Position numbers and translations under genes: made by a program. This document shows, piece after piece, positions 19,468 to 28,031 of a stretch of DNA of 64,000 nt. The notes beneath the pieces were generated by a model, which did not search any database, was not told the origin of the DNA, and worked only from the letters and a program-made list of their open reading frames with translations. Each line of letters begins with the position of its first letter. Position 1 is the stretch's first letter. The stretch is from the NCBI RefSeq assembly GCF_002115745.1, contig NZ_JFKB01000002.1, forward strand, positions 248,001 through 312,000. The letters are read 5' to 3'. Source of the stretch: Thalassospira alkalitolerans (GTDB lineage Bacteria > Pseudomonadota > Alphaproteobacteria > Rhodospirillales > Thalassospiraceae).

Positions 19468-20397
19468 TTATCCTATGTCTGGTCCGGGCTTGTAATCCGG
19501 GCTTGTGGTTTGGCTAACCATATCCGCAGCCCAGTCCAGAAAGGCATCGATTTGTTCCTGCCGGTGGGTGATTGATCGGCAGGACAGAATATATCCCCGG
19601 TCCGACCCCAGTATGACATCGCCAAGTGCGATCAACTGCCCGGATTTCAGATGTTGCTGCAATAACGCGGTCCAGCCGAGTGCCACGCCCTGCCCTGACA
19701 GGGTGGCCGAAAGAACCAGCAGATAGGTATTGAACCGGTGGCCATAAAGCGGGCCGGTATCTTCGACCCCGGCAGCACGTAGCCAACTTTCCCAGTTAAA
19801 CCAGCTATGGTCGATTTCACTATCAAGATGGATCAGCGGATAATCGCGAAGGTCAGCGATATCGCCCGGTTGGCCATGGGTTTTCAGGAAGTCCGGGCTG
19901 CAAACCGGGGTGACCTGTTCGGGCAGAAGCATCACGTCTTCTGGGCCGCAAACCCCAAATGAAATTTCGATATCGATGTTCTGGTCTGTGGCAAATCGGC
20001 CGGTCTGATTGGTGACGACATTGACTTCGATATCGGGGTGACGCGCGATAAATTCCGGTAGATGCGGCATCAGGATAAAGGAGGCAAAGGCAAAATCAGT
20101 CCCGACGCTAAGTCTTGTGGAACGGCGGGTTTTAATCTGTTCGACGGTGCGGTCAATCTGACCAAAGGCGACAGAGATGCAATCAAACAATTCCTGCCCG
20201 GCGCGCGTCAGGGAAACACCGCGATGCTGACGGCGAAATAGCGGATGGCCAAGTTGTTCTTCCAATACTGTGATTTGGTGGCTGACAGCGGGTTGGCCAA
20301 CGCCCAATTCACGGGCAGCAGCGGTGAAACTGGCGCATCGGGCGGCGGCTTCGAACGCGATCAGGGCATGCGGGGACGGGATATGATCATATTTCAT
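19468..20397 (-). CDS. LysR-type regulator of choline-sulfate utilisation
   Basis: 309 residues. The N-terminal winged helix (FEAAARCASFTAAARELGVGQPAVSHQI) and effector domain have the GcvA-type layout. The gene is divergent from the choline-sulfatase gene 145 bases away, the position always taken by the choline-sulfate regulator in alphaproteobacteria, so the assignment rests on family similarity plus context. A 15-base palindrome, ATCAATATTATTGAT, lies at 20401-20415, three bases before its start codon, and is a good candidate operator for autorepression and control of betC. Confidence 0.88.
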   Translation of the reverse strand: MKYDHIPSPHALIAFEAAARCASFTAAARELGVGQPAVSHQITVLEEQLGHPLFRRQHRGVSLTRAGQELFDCISVAFGQIDRTVEQIKTRRSTRLSVGTDFAFASFILMPHLPEFIARHPDIEVNVVTNQTGRFATDQNIDIEISFGVCGPEDVMLLPEQVTPVCSPDFLKTHGQPGDIADLRDYPLIHLDSEIDHSWFNWESWLRAAGVEDTGPLYGHRFNTYLLVLSATLSGQGVALGWTALLQQHLKSGQLIALGDVILGSDRGYILSCRSITHRQEQIDAFLDWAADMVSQTTSPDYKPGPDIG

Positions 20398-20400
20398 GGT

Positions 20401-20415
20401 ATCAATATTATTGAT
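20401..20415. promoter_or_regulatory. Putative LysR box in the betC divergent promoter region
   Basis: ATCAATATTATTGAT is a perfect seven-base inverted repeat around one central base and fits the LysR T-N11-A rule. It lies between the divergently transcribed regulator and choline-sulfatase genes, immediately before the regulator's ATG, where binding would block its own expression. Confidence 0.55.
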
Positions 20416-20542
20416 GTTATGGATCGATGCAAGCGGCCTTCACAGGCGATGTACAAACATGAAACAAAGCGTTTCCCAAGATTTCCCCATGCTGCAGTTT
20501 GGCGAAAGCCATCATGTTTGTGAATGCCAGAAAGGATAAGCG

Positions 20543-22111
20543 GTGCCGAAGGCCTCGAAACCGATGAATATTTTATTTGTCATGGCCGATCAGTTGGCGG
20601 CGCGTTGCCTGCCGGTTTATGGTCATGATGTGGTCAAGACGCCCAATATTGATGCGCTGTGTGAAAACGCTGTGGTCTTTGATTCTGCCTATACCAACAG
20701 CCCGCTATGCGCGCCGTCGCGTTTTTGCCTGATGACCGGGCAATTGCCCGACCGGATCAAGGCCTATGATAATGCATCGGATTTGCCATCCGATATTCCG
20801 ACTGTGGCGCATTATCTGCGACGCGCGGGATATCGCACCGCCCTTTCGGGCAAGATGCATTTTTGCGGCGCCGATCAGTTGCATGGCTATGAAGATCGCC
20901 TGACAGCCGATATTTATCCGGCGGATTACGGCTGGTACTGTGATTGGGATAATTTCGACGACCGCCCGACCTGGTATCACAATATGGGATCGGTGACGCA
21001 GGCCGGGCCGGTTTACCGGTCAAACCAGCTTGATTTCGATGATGAAACCGCGTTCGAGGCAAAGCGATATCTTTATGATGTGGCGCGTCAGAAAAAACAC
21101 GATGATCGTCCGTTCTTCCTGACGGTGTCGTTTACCCATCCGCATGATCCGTATAATGCGCGCCCGGAATTCTGGGATATGTATGACGGGGGTGATATTG
21201 ATCCGGTGCGGGTCAAAATCCCCAAGGATGACCTTGACCCGCATTCACAGCGGTTGCGCCATGTTTACAATCTGGATCAACAGCCGGTCACCGATGATGA
21301 AATTCTGCAGGCGCGCCGGGCCTATTATGCATCGATCAGTTATGTCGACAGTCTGGTCGGATCGTTGATGCAGACGTTGCGCGAAACCGGCATGGATGAA
21401 AATACCCTTGTCGTATTTAGCGGTGATCACGGCGATATGCTGGGCGAACGCGGTATGTGGTATAAAATGTCGTGGTTTGAACCCAGCGCACGGGTGCCGA
21501 TGTTCTTTGCCTTTCCCCGTGCCAAGGGCCAGAAACGGGTTTCGCAGTCGGTGTCGCTGATTGATATATTGCCAACCCTTCGTGATTTGGCCGGGGATAC
21601 CGGTTCTGATCCGGCCGATCCGATTGATGGACGAAGCCTTGTGCCGCATTTGCAGGGTACGGGCGGCCATGACGAGGTGATTGGCGAATATTGCGGCGAA
21701 GGCGCGCTGTCGCCGATCATCATGATCCGGCGCGGGGCCTATAAATACATCGCATCCGGCGTTGATCCCGACATGCTTTATGATTTGAAAAATGATCCCG
21801 ATGAACTGCGCGATCTGATTAATGATCCGGCGCATCGCGAAACCCGTGATGCGTTTCGTGCCGAACTTTCGGAAAACTGGGATCTTGAGGCATTTCGCGA
21901 GCGGGTCATCCATAGCCAGAAACGCCGCAAGCTGGTGTATGAGGCCTTGACGCAGGGCCACATCACGTCGTGGGATCATCAGCCAAAACGCGATACTTCG
22001 ACCATGTATATGCGCAATCATCTTGATCTTGATGATGTTGAAATGGATGCGCGTCTGACGGTGCCAAGGGCAGGTGCCGCAGGGACAAAGACAGATACGA
22101 AGTTCAATTAA
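20543..22111 (+). CDS. betC: Choline-sulfatase
   Basis: 522 residues. The Cys-type sulfatase signature CAPSR is at residues 56-60; C56 must be oxidised to formylglycine for activity. The metal-binding start MNILFVMADQLAARCLPVYG, the choline-sulfatase hallmark GKMHFCGADQLHGYEDRLT and the late FSGDHGDMLGERGMWYK all fit BetC, which hydrolyses choline-O-sulfate to choline and sulfate in the cytoplasm for osmoprotection and sulfur or carbon supply. No signal peptide is present, consistent with a cytoplasmic enzyme. The start is GTG at 20543, six bases after AAAGGA; an ATG at residue 8 is possible. A choline-binding protein gene follows 21 bases after the stop. betA and betB are not in the window. 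Confidence 0.93.
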   Translation: MPKASKPMNILFVMADQLAARCLPVYGHDVVKTPNIDALCENAVVFDSAYTNSPLCAPSRFCLMTGQLPDRIKAYDNASDLPSDIPTVAHYLRRAGYRTALSGKMHFCGADQLHGYEDRLTADIYPADYGWYCDWDNFDDRPTWYHNMGSVTQAGPVYRSNQLDFDDETAFEAKRYLYDVARQKKHDDRPFFLTVSFTHPHDPYNARPEFWDMYDGGDIDPVRVKIPKDDLDPHSQRLRHVYNLDQQPVTDDEILQARRAYYASISYVDSLVGSLMQTLRETGMDENTLVVFSGDHGDMLGERGMWYKMSWFEPSARVPMFFAFPRAKGQKRVSQSVSLIDILPTLRDLAGDTGSDPADPIDGRSLVPHLQGTGGHDEVIGEYCGEGALSPIIMIRRGAYKYIASGVDPDMLYDLKNDPDELRDLINDPAHRETRDAFRAELSENWDLEAFRERVIHSQKRRKLVYEALTQGHITSWDHQPKRDTSTMYMRNHLDLDDVEMDARLTVPRAGAAGTKTDTKFN

Positions 22112-22132
22112 TCAGGAACCATGGAGGCAAAA

Positions 22133-23086
22133 ATGAAAAAATCAGGACTTATGAAGATCATGGCAATCGGTGTTGTTGCGGCCGGTTTTTGCGGCGCGAC
22201 CCCGGCAATGGCGGCAGATGCGGCATGTGATACGGTGGTGTTTTCCGATCCGCAATGGACCGATATTACATCGACCAATGCGCTGACCGGTGTGGTGCTT
22301 GAGGCACTTGGTTATGAGCAGAAGGTTGAAACCATTTCCGTACCGGTGACGTTTGAAATGCTGGGTGCGGGCGAAGTCGACGTGTTTCAGGGCAACTGGA
22401 TGCCGGCACAGCAGAAATTTGTGACCGCGGCCGATGAAAAGGGCGGGATCAACAATCTGGGTGTCAACCTGAAAGGGGCCAAGTTCACGTTGGCGGTGCC
22501 GGAATATGTGGCCGCGGCCGGGATCAAAAGCTTTGCCGATCTGGGCACGCATGGCGACGAATTTGATCACAAGATTTATGGCATTGAACCGGGTTCCCCG
22601 GCCAACCAGCTGATCCAGAAAATGATCGATGACGGTGATTTCGGCCTTAAGGGCTGGGAACTGGTGGAAAGCAGTGAACAGGCGATGCTGGCACAGGCCA
22701 AGCGTCTGGAACGCGATCAGGAATGGATTGTTTTTCTGGCATGGGCACCGCATCCGATGAACAACCAGTTTGATCTGACCTATCTTGAAGGCGGGGATGA
22801 TTATTTCGGCCCGAATTACGGTGGGGCGGATGTTTACACGCTGGTGCGTGACGGGTTTGCCGATGCCTGCCCGAATGTGGGCAAGCTGCTTGATAACGTC
22901 AGTTTCAGCCTTGAAATGGAAAACACCATGATGGGTATGATCATTGATGATGGCATGGCGCCCAATGATGCCGCGACCAAGCTATTGAAACAGGACCCAT
23001 CGGTTCTGGATGCGTGGCTTGACGGGGTGATGACCAAGGACGGCAAGGACGGCCTTGCCGCGGTTAAAGGCGCGCTTGGGCTCTGA
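22133..23086 (+). CDS. choX: Choline ABC transporter substrate-binding protein
   Basis: 317 residues with a Sec signal peptide (cleaved after AMA near residue 28), so periplasmic. The mature protein follows ChoX: CDTVVFSDPQWTDITSTNAL, VTFEMLGAGEVDVFQGNWMP (aromatic-box region), then YGIEPGSPANQLIQKMIDDG and WAPHPMNNQFDLTYLEGGDDYFGPNYGGADVYTLVR. ChoX binds choline with high affinity and delivers it to ChoW/ChoV. Neither the permease nor the ATPase gene is next to it; a strong terminator follows, so they must be elsewhere. GGAGG sits just before the ATG at 22133, so the earlier in-frame ATG at 22121, which contains the ribosome-binding site, is rejected. It is cotranscribed with betC. Confidence 0.92.
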   Translation: MKKSGLMKIMAIGVVAAGFCGATPAMAADAACDTVVFSDPQWTDITSTNALTGVVLEALGYEQKVETISVPVTFEMLGAGEVDVFQGNWMPAQQKFVTAADEKGGINNLGVNLKGAKFTLAVPEYVAAAGIKSFADLGTHGDEFDHKIYGIEPGSPANQLIQKMIDDGDFGLKGWELVESSEQAMLAQAKRLERDQEWIVFLAWAPHPMNNQFDLTYLEGGDDYFGPNYGGADVYTLVRDGFADACPNVGKLLDNVSFSLEMENTMMGMIIDDGMAPNDAATKLLKQDPSVLDAWLDGVMTKDGKDGLAAVKGALGL

Positions 23087-23117
23087 AACAGACGCGATAA
23101 TTGATCTGCAAGAACGA

Positions 23118-23147
23118 AACCGCCCGTGGTGTCATGGGCGGTTTTTT
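23118..23147 (+). terminator. Rho-independent terminator after choX
   Basis: AACCGCCC and GGGCGGTT form an eight-pair stem around a ten-base loop and are followed by a T run (stem plus six T). Confidence 0.92.
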
Positions 23148-23335
23148 GCGTCTAAGGGTTAAAAGGTAATACCAATTTTGCGTCTGGCGGATTAGGGTGG
23201 GCAGAACATTACAAGGCAGCCCGCCGGTCCCCACATTCGTATTGTCGGTCGGCTTGCCGGAACGCCACCCAAGGGTATTGCCCCGTCGGGGCTGGCAAGG
23301 CCCCGGGATCAAGACCCGGAACGAAGAGGAAGCCC

Positions 23336-24739
23336 ATGTCGGATCGTCAGTATCAACGCATTGAAACCCCCACAGACCTGATTGCGCGATTGCGCGAGAT
23401 GCTGGGGGATCGGCTGTCGACGGCGGCGGCCGTGCTTGAACAGCATGGCAAGGATGAAAGCTGGCACGCATCATCGCCGCCCGATGCGGTGGTGTTTGCA
23501 ACCTCGACCGAAGAAGTCGCCGAGGTTGTTAAGCTGTGTGCGGCCCAGAATGTGCCGATTGTGCCGTTTGGTACCGGGTCGTCGCTTGAAGGGCATGTTG
23601 CCGCCCTTCGCGGCGGGATTTGCATTGATCTGTCGCGGATGGATGCGATCCTTGAGGTTCACAACGAAGACCTTGATTGCCGGGTACAGGCCGGGGTGAC
23701 GCGCGAACAGTTAAATGATCATCTGCGCGATACCGGTTTGTTTTTTCCGATTGATCCGGGGGCGAATGCATCCATTGGTGGCATGACCGCAACACGGGCA
23801 TCGGGGACCAATGCAGTGCGTTATGGCACCATGCGCGAAAATGTTTTGAACCTGACGGTGGTGACGCCGGATGGTAAAATCATCAAGACTGCCAACCGGG
23901 CGCGCAAATCATCGGCGGGTTATGATTTGACCCGGCTGTTTGTCGGTTCCGAAGGCACACTTGGCGTGATTACGGAAATCGGGTTGAAGCTGTATGGCAT
24001 CCCCGAAGCCATGTCGGCCGCCGTTTGCGTATTTCCATCTGTTGATGCCGCCGTTGATACCGTGATCCTGACCATTCAGGCCGGTATTCCGGTGGCGCGG
24101 ATTGAATTTTTGGATGAAATGCAAATTCGCGCGATCAACAATTATTCCAAAACCGATCACAAGGAAGCGCCGACGCTGTTCTTTGAATTCCATGGCACCG
24201 ACGCCGGGGTCAAGGAACAGGCAGAATTCGTGCAATCGGTGGCCGAGGAATTTGGCGCCGAGGAATTTCAGTGGGCGACCCGTCAAGAAGACCGCAATAA
24301 ATTATGGGCCGCACGGCACAAGGCATATTACGCATCGCTTCAGCTTGAACCGGGCAAGGCGGGTATGCCGACCGATGTCTGCGTGCCGATTTCCAAACTG
24401 GCCGAAGCAATCCGTGAAACGCGGGCTGATTGCGATGCCAGCCCGTTGACCTGCACGATTGTTGGTCATGTTGGCGATGGTAATTTCCATACCTTGATCC
24501 TGCTGGACCCGAATGATGCCGGTCAGATGGCAGAAGCCAAACGCCTGCACGATCGCATGGTCGAACGCGCGCTGAAACTGGGCGGGACATGCACCGGGGA
24601 GCACGGCATCGGCTATGGCAAGCTTGACTTCATGGAAGCCGAACATGGCCCGGATACGATTGCATTGATGCGTAGCATCAAATCAGCAATTGATCCCAAG
24701 GGCCTGATGAATCCGGGAAAACTGATCCCGGGTCTTTGA
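23336..24739 (+). CDS. FAD-binding D-lactate / 2-hydroxyacid dehydrogenase (GlcD/DLD family)
   Basis: 467 residues of the vanillyl-alcohol-oxidase flavoprotein fold. The FAD domain has VPFGTGSSLEGHVAALRGGICIDLSRM (PP-loop-like) and GLFFPIDPGANASIGGMTATRASGTNAVRYGTMREN, then GLTRLFVGSEGTLGVIT-type sequence (DLTRLFVGSEGTLGV). The C-terminal cap contains VGHVGDGNFHTLILLD and CTGEHGIGYGK, with catalytic His residues typical of glycolate/D-lactate dehydrogenases. It oxidises a D-2-hydroxyacid, probably D-lactate, and passes electrons to cytochrome c or quinone. AGAGGAAG precedes the ATG. There are no iron-sulfur partner genes (GlcF), so it resembles the single-subunit DLD type. Confidence 0.85.
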   Translation: MSDRQYQRIETPTDLIARLREMLGDRLSTAAAVLEQHGKDESWHASSPPDAVVFATSTEEVAEVVKLCAAQNVPIVPFGTGSSLEGHVAALRGGICIDLSRMDAILEVHNEDLDCRVQAGVTREQLNDHLRDTGLFFPIDPGANASIGGMTATRASGTNAVRYGTMRENVLNLTVVTPDGKIIKTANRARKSSAGYDLTRLFVGSEGTLGVITEIGLKLYGIPEAMSAAVCVFPSVDAAVDTVILTIQAGIPVARIEFLDEMQIRAINNYSKTDHKEAPTLFFEFHGTDAGVKEQAEFVQSVAEEFGAEEFQWATRQEDRNKLWAARHKAYYASLQLEPGKAGMPTDVCVPISKLAEAIRETRADCDASPLTCTIVGHVGDGNFHTLILLDPNDAGQMAEAKRLHDRMVERALKLGGTCTGEHGIGYGKLDFMEAEHGPDTIALMRSIKSAIDPKGLMNPGKLIPGL

Positions 24740-24787
24740 TCGGTCAGATTGCTTTGATGATCGTGTCTTGGTGATACAAAAATGAAT

Positions 24788-24813
24788 AACGGGTCCCGGT
24801 GGGGCCCGTTTTC
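24788..24813 (+). terminator. Rho-independent terminator after the D-lactate dehydrogenase gene
   Basis: ACGGGTCCC and GGGGCCCGT pair over nine bases with a short loop and four T residues follow. It lies between convergent genes. Confidence 0.75.
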
Positions 24814-24854
24814 ATTGCAGGAATGTATCGCCGGGTTTTAACAGGTTTTCAGGA

Positions 24855-25964
24855 TCAGAACCGGACGGAAAGCGATAGCGATCCGAATTGGTCGCCCTTA
24901 TCCTGGCCTTCAAATTCGGCAGTACGATAAACATGGGTGTAGGTAAAGCGCGCCTGCCCGACGATGACGGCAAAACCGATTTGCAGATCACCGACCAACG
25001 GTTCCTTGTCAATCGAATGGCTGTTGGCGAAGGTGTTGCCATCAAGGGTGATGTCGCGCAGCACCCAGCGTCCGGCAACACCGGCAAACAAATAGCCACC
25101 AACCGGGAAACTTTGGGTGTTGGGGGCAAAGAAATCAGATCCTGGCAGGCTGGGCCGGATGCGCGGCGGGCCGTAATCGGCAGGCAGATCAAAGCCAAGC
25201 CGGAACATGGTGCCGAGTTCAGCATTGGTAAAGGCATTGCCCAGCATGAAACCGCCGTGCGGCGTGGCATCATATTCAAGGCCCAGAACATCGCCTTCGA
25301 ACCAACTGCGATATTTACGTTCATAGGTCAGACCGACGATCGGTTCGTTTTTAATCTGATTGTCCCAGCCTTTGGGATCCGGGCTGTCGATATATTCGTG
25401 CACGAATTTCTGGGTATCTTCGGCAAGGGATGCGGGGCCGACCACGCCAAGGGTCAATTCCAGCGTGTCGATCCGGGAATAATTTCCTTCGTCTTCGCGC
25501 TGTAACCCAGTATCGGACAGAAGCCCGACACTGCCATACAGCAATCCGGCCCATGGGCGGTCATTGGGCTGATTTTCGGCAATGGTGATGTCGTTGGGGG
25601 TATACATGCTTTGCCCCAGCGCATAGCTGGTGCGGATCCGCCCGTTCGAGGCGAAGAACGGCACCGCTTTGGCCGCACTGAGAACCGGCTCGGGGGCGCT
25701 GTCTTCGGGGGAGATAAAGGCCAGTCTTACGCCATTGGTGTAGTGCTGGTCCTGATTGTTTTTGGTGAACAGATCGTTTTCAACCGACAGTGACACCCCC
25801 CATTTATCATCCGGGGTCCGCATGGATTGTGGGCCTTTGGCCGTATCCTGCTGGGCATGGGCAAGCGTGTCGCCAAGGGTCACAAGGCCAAGCATGGCCA
25901 GCGACAGCGGGCGAAGGACCGGAAAACGGGGCAGAATGGTTTTGGGCGATATGGGCGATGTCAT
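24855..25964 (-). CDS. Outer-membrane lipid A deacylase, LpxR family (DUF2219)
   Basis: 369 residues with a signal peptide (cleavage after AHA near residue 37) and a terminal aromatic SLSVRF suited to beta-barrel insertion. The LpxR signatures VENDLF (N63-D64) and HYTNGVRLAF, followed by DRPWAGLLYGSVGLLSD, are the catalytic face of this 12-strand barrel, which removes the 3'-acyloxyacyl chain of lipid A. Known enzymes are Ca2+-dependent and act on external lipid A. The start codon overlaps the stop of the LysR gene by four bases (ATGA), so the two are translationally coupled. Confidence 0.85.
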   Translation of the reverse strand: MTSPISPKTILPRFPVLRPLSLAMLGLVTLGDTLAHAQQDTAKGPQSMRTPDDKWGVSLSVENDLFTKNNQDQHYTNGVRLAFISPEDSAPEPVLSAAKAVPFFASNGRIRTSYALGQSMYTPNDITIAENQPNDRPWAGLLYGSVGLLSDTGLQREDEGNYSRIDTLELTLGVVGPASLAEDTQKFVHEYIDSPDPKGWDNQIKNEPIVGLTYERKYRSWFEGDVLGLEYDATPHGGFMLGNAFTNAELGTMFRLGFDLPADYGPPRIRPSLPGSDFFAPNTQSFPVGGYLFAGVAGRWVLRDITLDGNTFANSHSIDKEPLVGDLQIGFAVIVGQARFTYTHVYRTAEFEGQDKGDQFGSLSLSVRF

Positions 25965-26869
25965 TGGATGTTCTGTTCGTTATTTGACCGTAATTTTTGG
26001 ACCATGAAATCAATCACGGTTCTTATCTTACGCAGTTTATGACGTTGCGGTGCACATACCGCGAAAAGACCAAGCGCGCGCGGGGCGAAATTGTCAAGCA
26101 CGCTGACAAGTCGGCCATCGGCAAGCAAATCTTCGACCACCAGTCGCGGTGTTAAGGTTATCCCGCAACCTTGCAGCAGTGCATCGCGTTTCGCAAGGCT
26201 GCTGTTGACGTAAAAGCGTCCTTTGACCTGAACGCTGCGATCCGTTTCACCATCGGAAAAGGCCCAAAGCCCCGGTCGGCGATCATTGGTGTAAATAAGA
26301 CAATTATGGTTCAACAGATCCTCGGGGGTTTCAAGCGGGGCGGATTTGGCAAGATAGGCGGGACTTGCACATAAGACTCTGGAATAACCGCATAATCGCC
26401 GGGCAATGAGGCTTGAATTAGGCAAGGATTCACGCACCCGAAGGGCAATGTCGAACCCTTTGTCGACGATGTCGACCATCTTGTCATTCAGTTCAAGTTC
26501 GATTGACAGGTCAGGATAGGTATCAATCATTTCGGCAATCATCGGTGATAGTTGCATCAAGCCAAAGCCCATCGGGGCGGCAATACGAACGCGCCCGCGC
26601 GGACCATCATTTAAGTCGCGCACGGTTTCGTCGGCATCGGTCATGTCATCAAGAATGCCGGTAATGCGCGCAAGATAGGTTTCGCCAGCTTCGGTCAAAC
26701 TCATACGGCGCGTGGTGCGTGCAATCAATTGAACGCCAAGCTGATCTTCAAGTTCGTTGATATGTTTGGTGATCGTGCCGGGCGTCATGTTGAGTTCACG
26801 GGCGGCGGCGGCAAATGTGCCACGTTCGGCGATCTTGCGAAAACATTCCAATGCGCGCAGGCGGTCCAT
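25961..26869 (-). CDS. LysR-type regulator coupled to lpxR-like gene
   Basis: 302 residues. Winged-helix domain RALECFRKIAERGTFAAAARELNMTPGTITKHINELEDQLG, then a CrgA-like effector-binding domain (GRVRIAAPMGFGLMQLSPMIAEMIDTYPD, DIALRVRESLPNSSLIARRL). It overlaps the LpxR gene by four bases and is divergent from a DMT transporter gene. A perfect 15-base palindrome at 26898-26912, 28 bases upstream of its start, is a candidate operator. The effector is unknown; the neighbours suggest envelope or exporter control. Confidence 0.88.
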   Translation of the reverse strand: MDRLRALECFRKIAERGTFAAAARELNMTPGTITKHINELEDQLGVQLIARTTRRMSLTEAGETYLARITGILDDMTDADETVRDLNDGPRGRVRIAAPMGFGLMQLSPMIAEMIDTYPDLSIELELNDKMVDIVDKGFDIALRVRESLPNSSLIARRLCGYSRVLCASPAYLAKSAPLETPEDLLNHNCLIYTNDRRPGLWAFSDGETDRSVQVKGRFYVNSSLAKRDALLQGCGITLTPRLVVEDLLADGRLVSVLDNFAPRALGLFAVCAPQRHKLRKIRTVIDFMVQKLRSNNEQNIQ

Positions 26870-26897
26870 GATGAGTTCCTTTTAGATCGCGTAATAA

Positions 26898-26912
26898 TTT
26901 CCAATTTGGAAA
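26898..26912. promoter_or_regulatory. Putative LysR box between divergent LysR and DMT genes
   Basis: TTTCCAATTTGGAAA is a perfect seven-base inverted repeat around one central base and fits T-N11-A. It lies in the 152-base divergent intergenic region, where a LysR protein would act on both its own promoter and the transporter's. Confidence 0.55.
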
Positions 26913-27021
26913 CAAACTACGATCAAATACCGGTAAGATCGACTGGTAATCTTGTGCTACGGTCGGGAAAATCGTTATTGCCTGTGCGGTGATATCGCAG
27001 GCCAGAGGAAGGACTACATCA

Positions 27022-27945
27022 ATGCGCCCCACTTGGGTTAAGCCCGTTTTATTGCTGATTGGTGCCGGTTTTATGGGCGGCAGTTCGATCCTGCTTGCCA
27101 AAATCGGCGCACAGGAAGGTATTCCGCCCCTGTCGTATTTGTTCTGGCAATGTCTTGGTGCCGGATTGGTGTTGGGCATGCTTGCCGCACTGCGCGGTGG
27201 ATTGCCGCCGCTGCGGTGGGATTATATCCGCTATTACTTTTTGGCGGGGTTGGTCAGTCTGGCATTCCCGATGGGGCTTGGGTATTTCATGGTCCCTATT
27301 ATCGGGGCATCAATGGCCGGTGTGTTTACAGCATTGCCACCGTTGATGACTTATTTGATTTCGATGGGGATCGGAATTGAAACGGCACAGTTCAAACGTT
27401 TGATGGGATTGATGGTCGGCTTTTGCGGGGTGTTGTTCCTTTATCTTCCGCAGATCACAGCACCTGACAGTACCCTTTTGGGCTATCTTTTGGTTGCGGC
27501 CCTGATCCCGGTCAGTCTGGCGATTGGCAATGTTTATCGCACGGTTGCCTGGCCCAAAGGGGCGTCGCCATTGACGCTGGCATCGGGGATGATGTTAGCC
27601 AGTGCGGTTTTATGCCTGATGTTTGAAACCGGCCGCGATCAATTGCATGTGCCCGATATCGATAGCGGGGCGGCGTGGTTGATCATTGCGGTGCAGATGG
27701 CGGTCGGCAGCCTGATGTATATTTGTCATTTCGAATTGCAGCGTGTGGCCGGTCCGGTGTTCCTAAGCCAGATTGGTTATGTGATGGCCCTGACAAGTCT
27801 TGCCGGGGGAACATTGTTGTTGGGCGAAACATTGCGTTTGGAATTGATTGTGACATTGGGGTGTGTTGTTGCCGGGACTTTTCTTGTCCGTCCGGCTTCT
27901 GGCCCGGCCCAGTCCGCGAAGGCGCAAGGGGCGGCAACGCGGTAA
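27022..27945 (+). CDS. DMT/EamA family transporter
   Basis: 307 residues with about ten membrane helices arranged as two EamA repeats (LLLIGAGFMGGSSILLAKIGAQEGIPPLSYLFWQ in the first, and GQ-less FELQRVAGPVFLSQIGYVMALTSLAGGTLLLGETL in the second, the usual C-terminal signature). Members export or import small metabolites; the substrate cannot be read. The ATG at 27022 follows GAGGAAGGA; the earlier GTG at 26989 is less likely. It is divergent from a LysR-LpxR operon. Confidence 0.87.
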   Translation: MRPTWVKPVLLLIGAGFMGGSSILLAKIGAQEGIPPLSYLFWQCLGAGLVLGMLAALRGGLPPLRWDYIRYYFLAGLVSLAFPMGLGYFMVPIIGASMAGVFTALPPLMTYLISMGIGIETAQFKRLMGLMVGFCGVLFLYLPQITAPDSTLLGYLLVAALIPVSLAIGNVYRTVAWPKGASPLTLASGMMLASAVLCLMFETGRDQLHVPDIDSGAAWLIIAVQMAVGSLMYICHFELQRVAGPVFLSQIGYVMALTSLAGGTLLLGETLRLELIVTLGCVVAGTFLVRPASGPAQSAKAQGAATR

Positions 27946-27972
27946 TTTGGATCATTATGATTTTCTCCACGA

Positions 27973-28004
27973 AAAACGCCGCCCCGGACAGGGCGGCGTT
28001 TTGT
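27973..28004. terminator. Bidirectional terminator between convergent genes
   Basis: AAAACGCCGCCC and GGGCGGCGTTTT form a 12-pair stem around CGGACA, with T tracts on both strands, serving the DMT gene and the DUF2189 gene. Confidence 0.93.
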
Positions 28005-28031
28005 GTTGGGTTGCGGATCGTTTGGCGGTGA

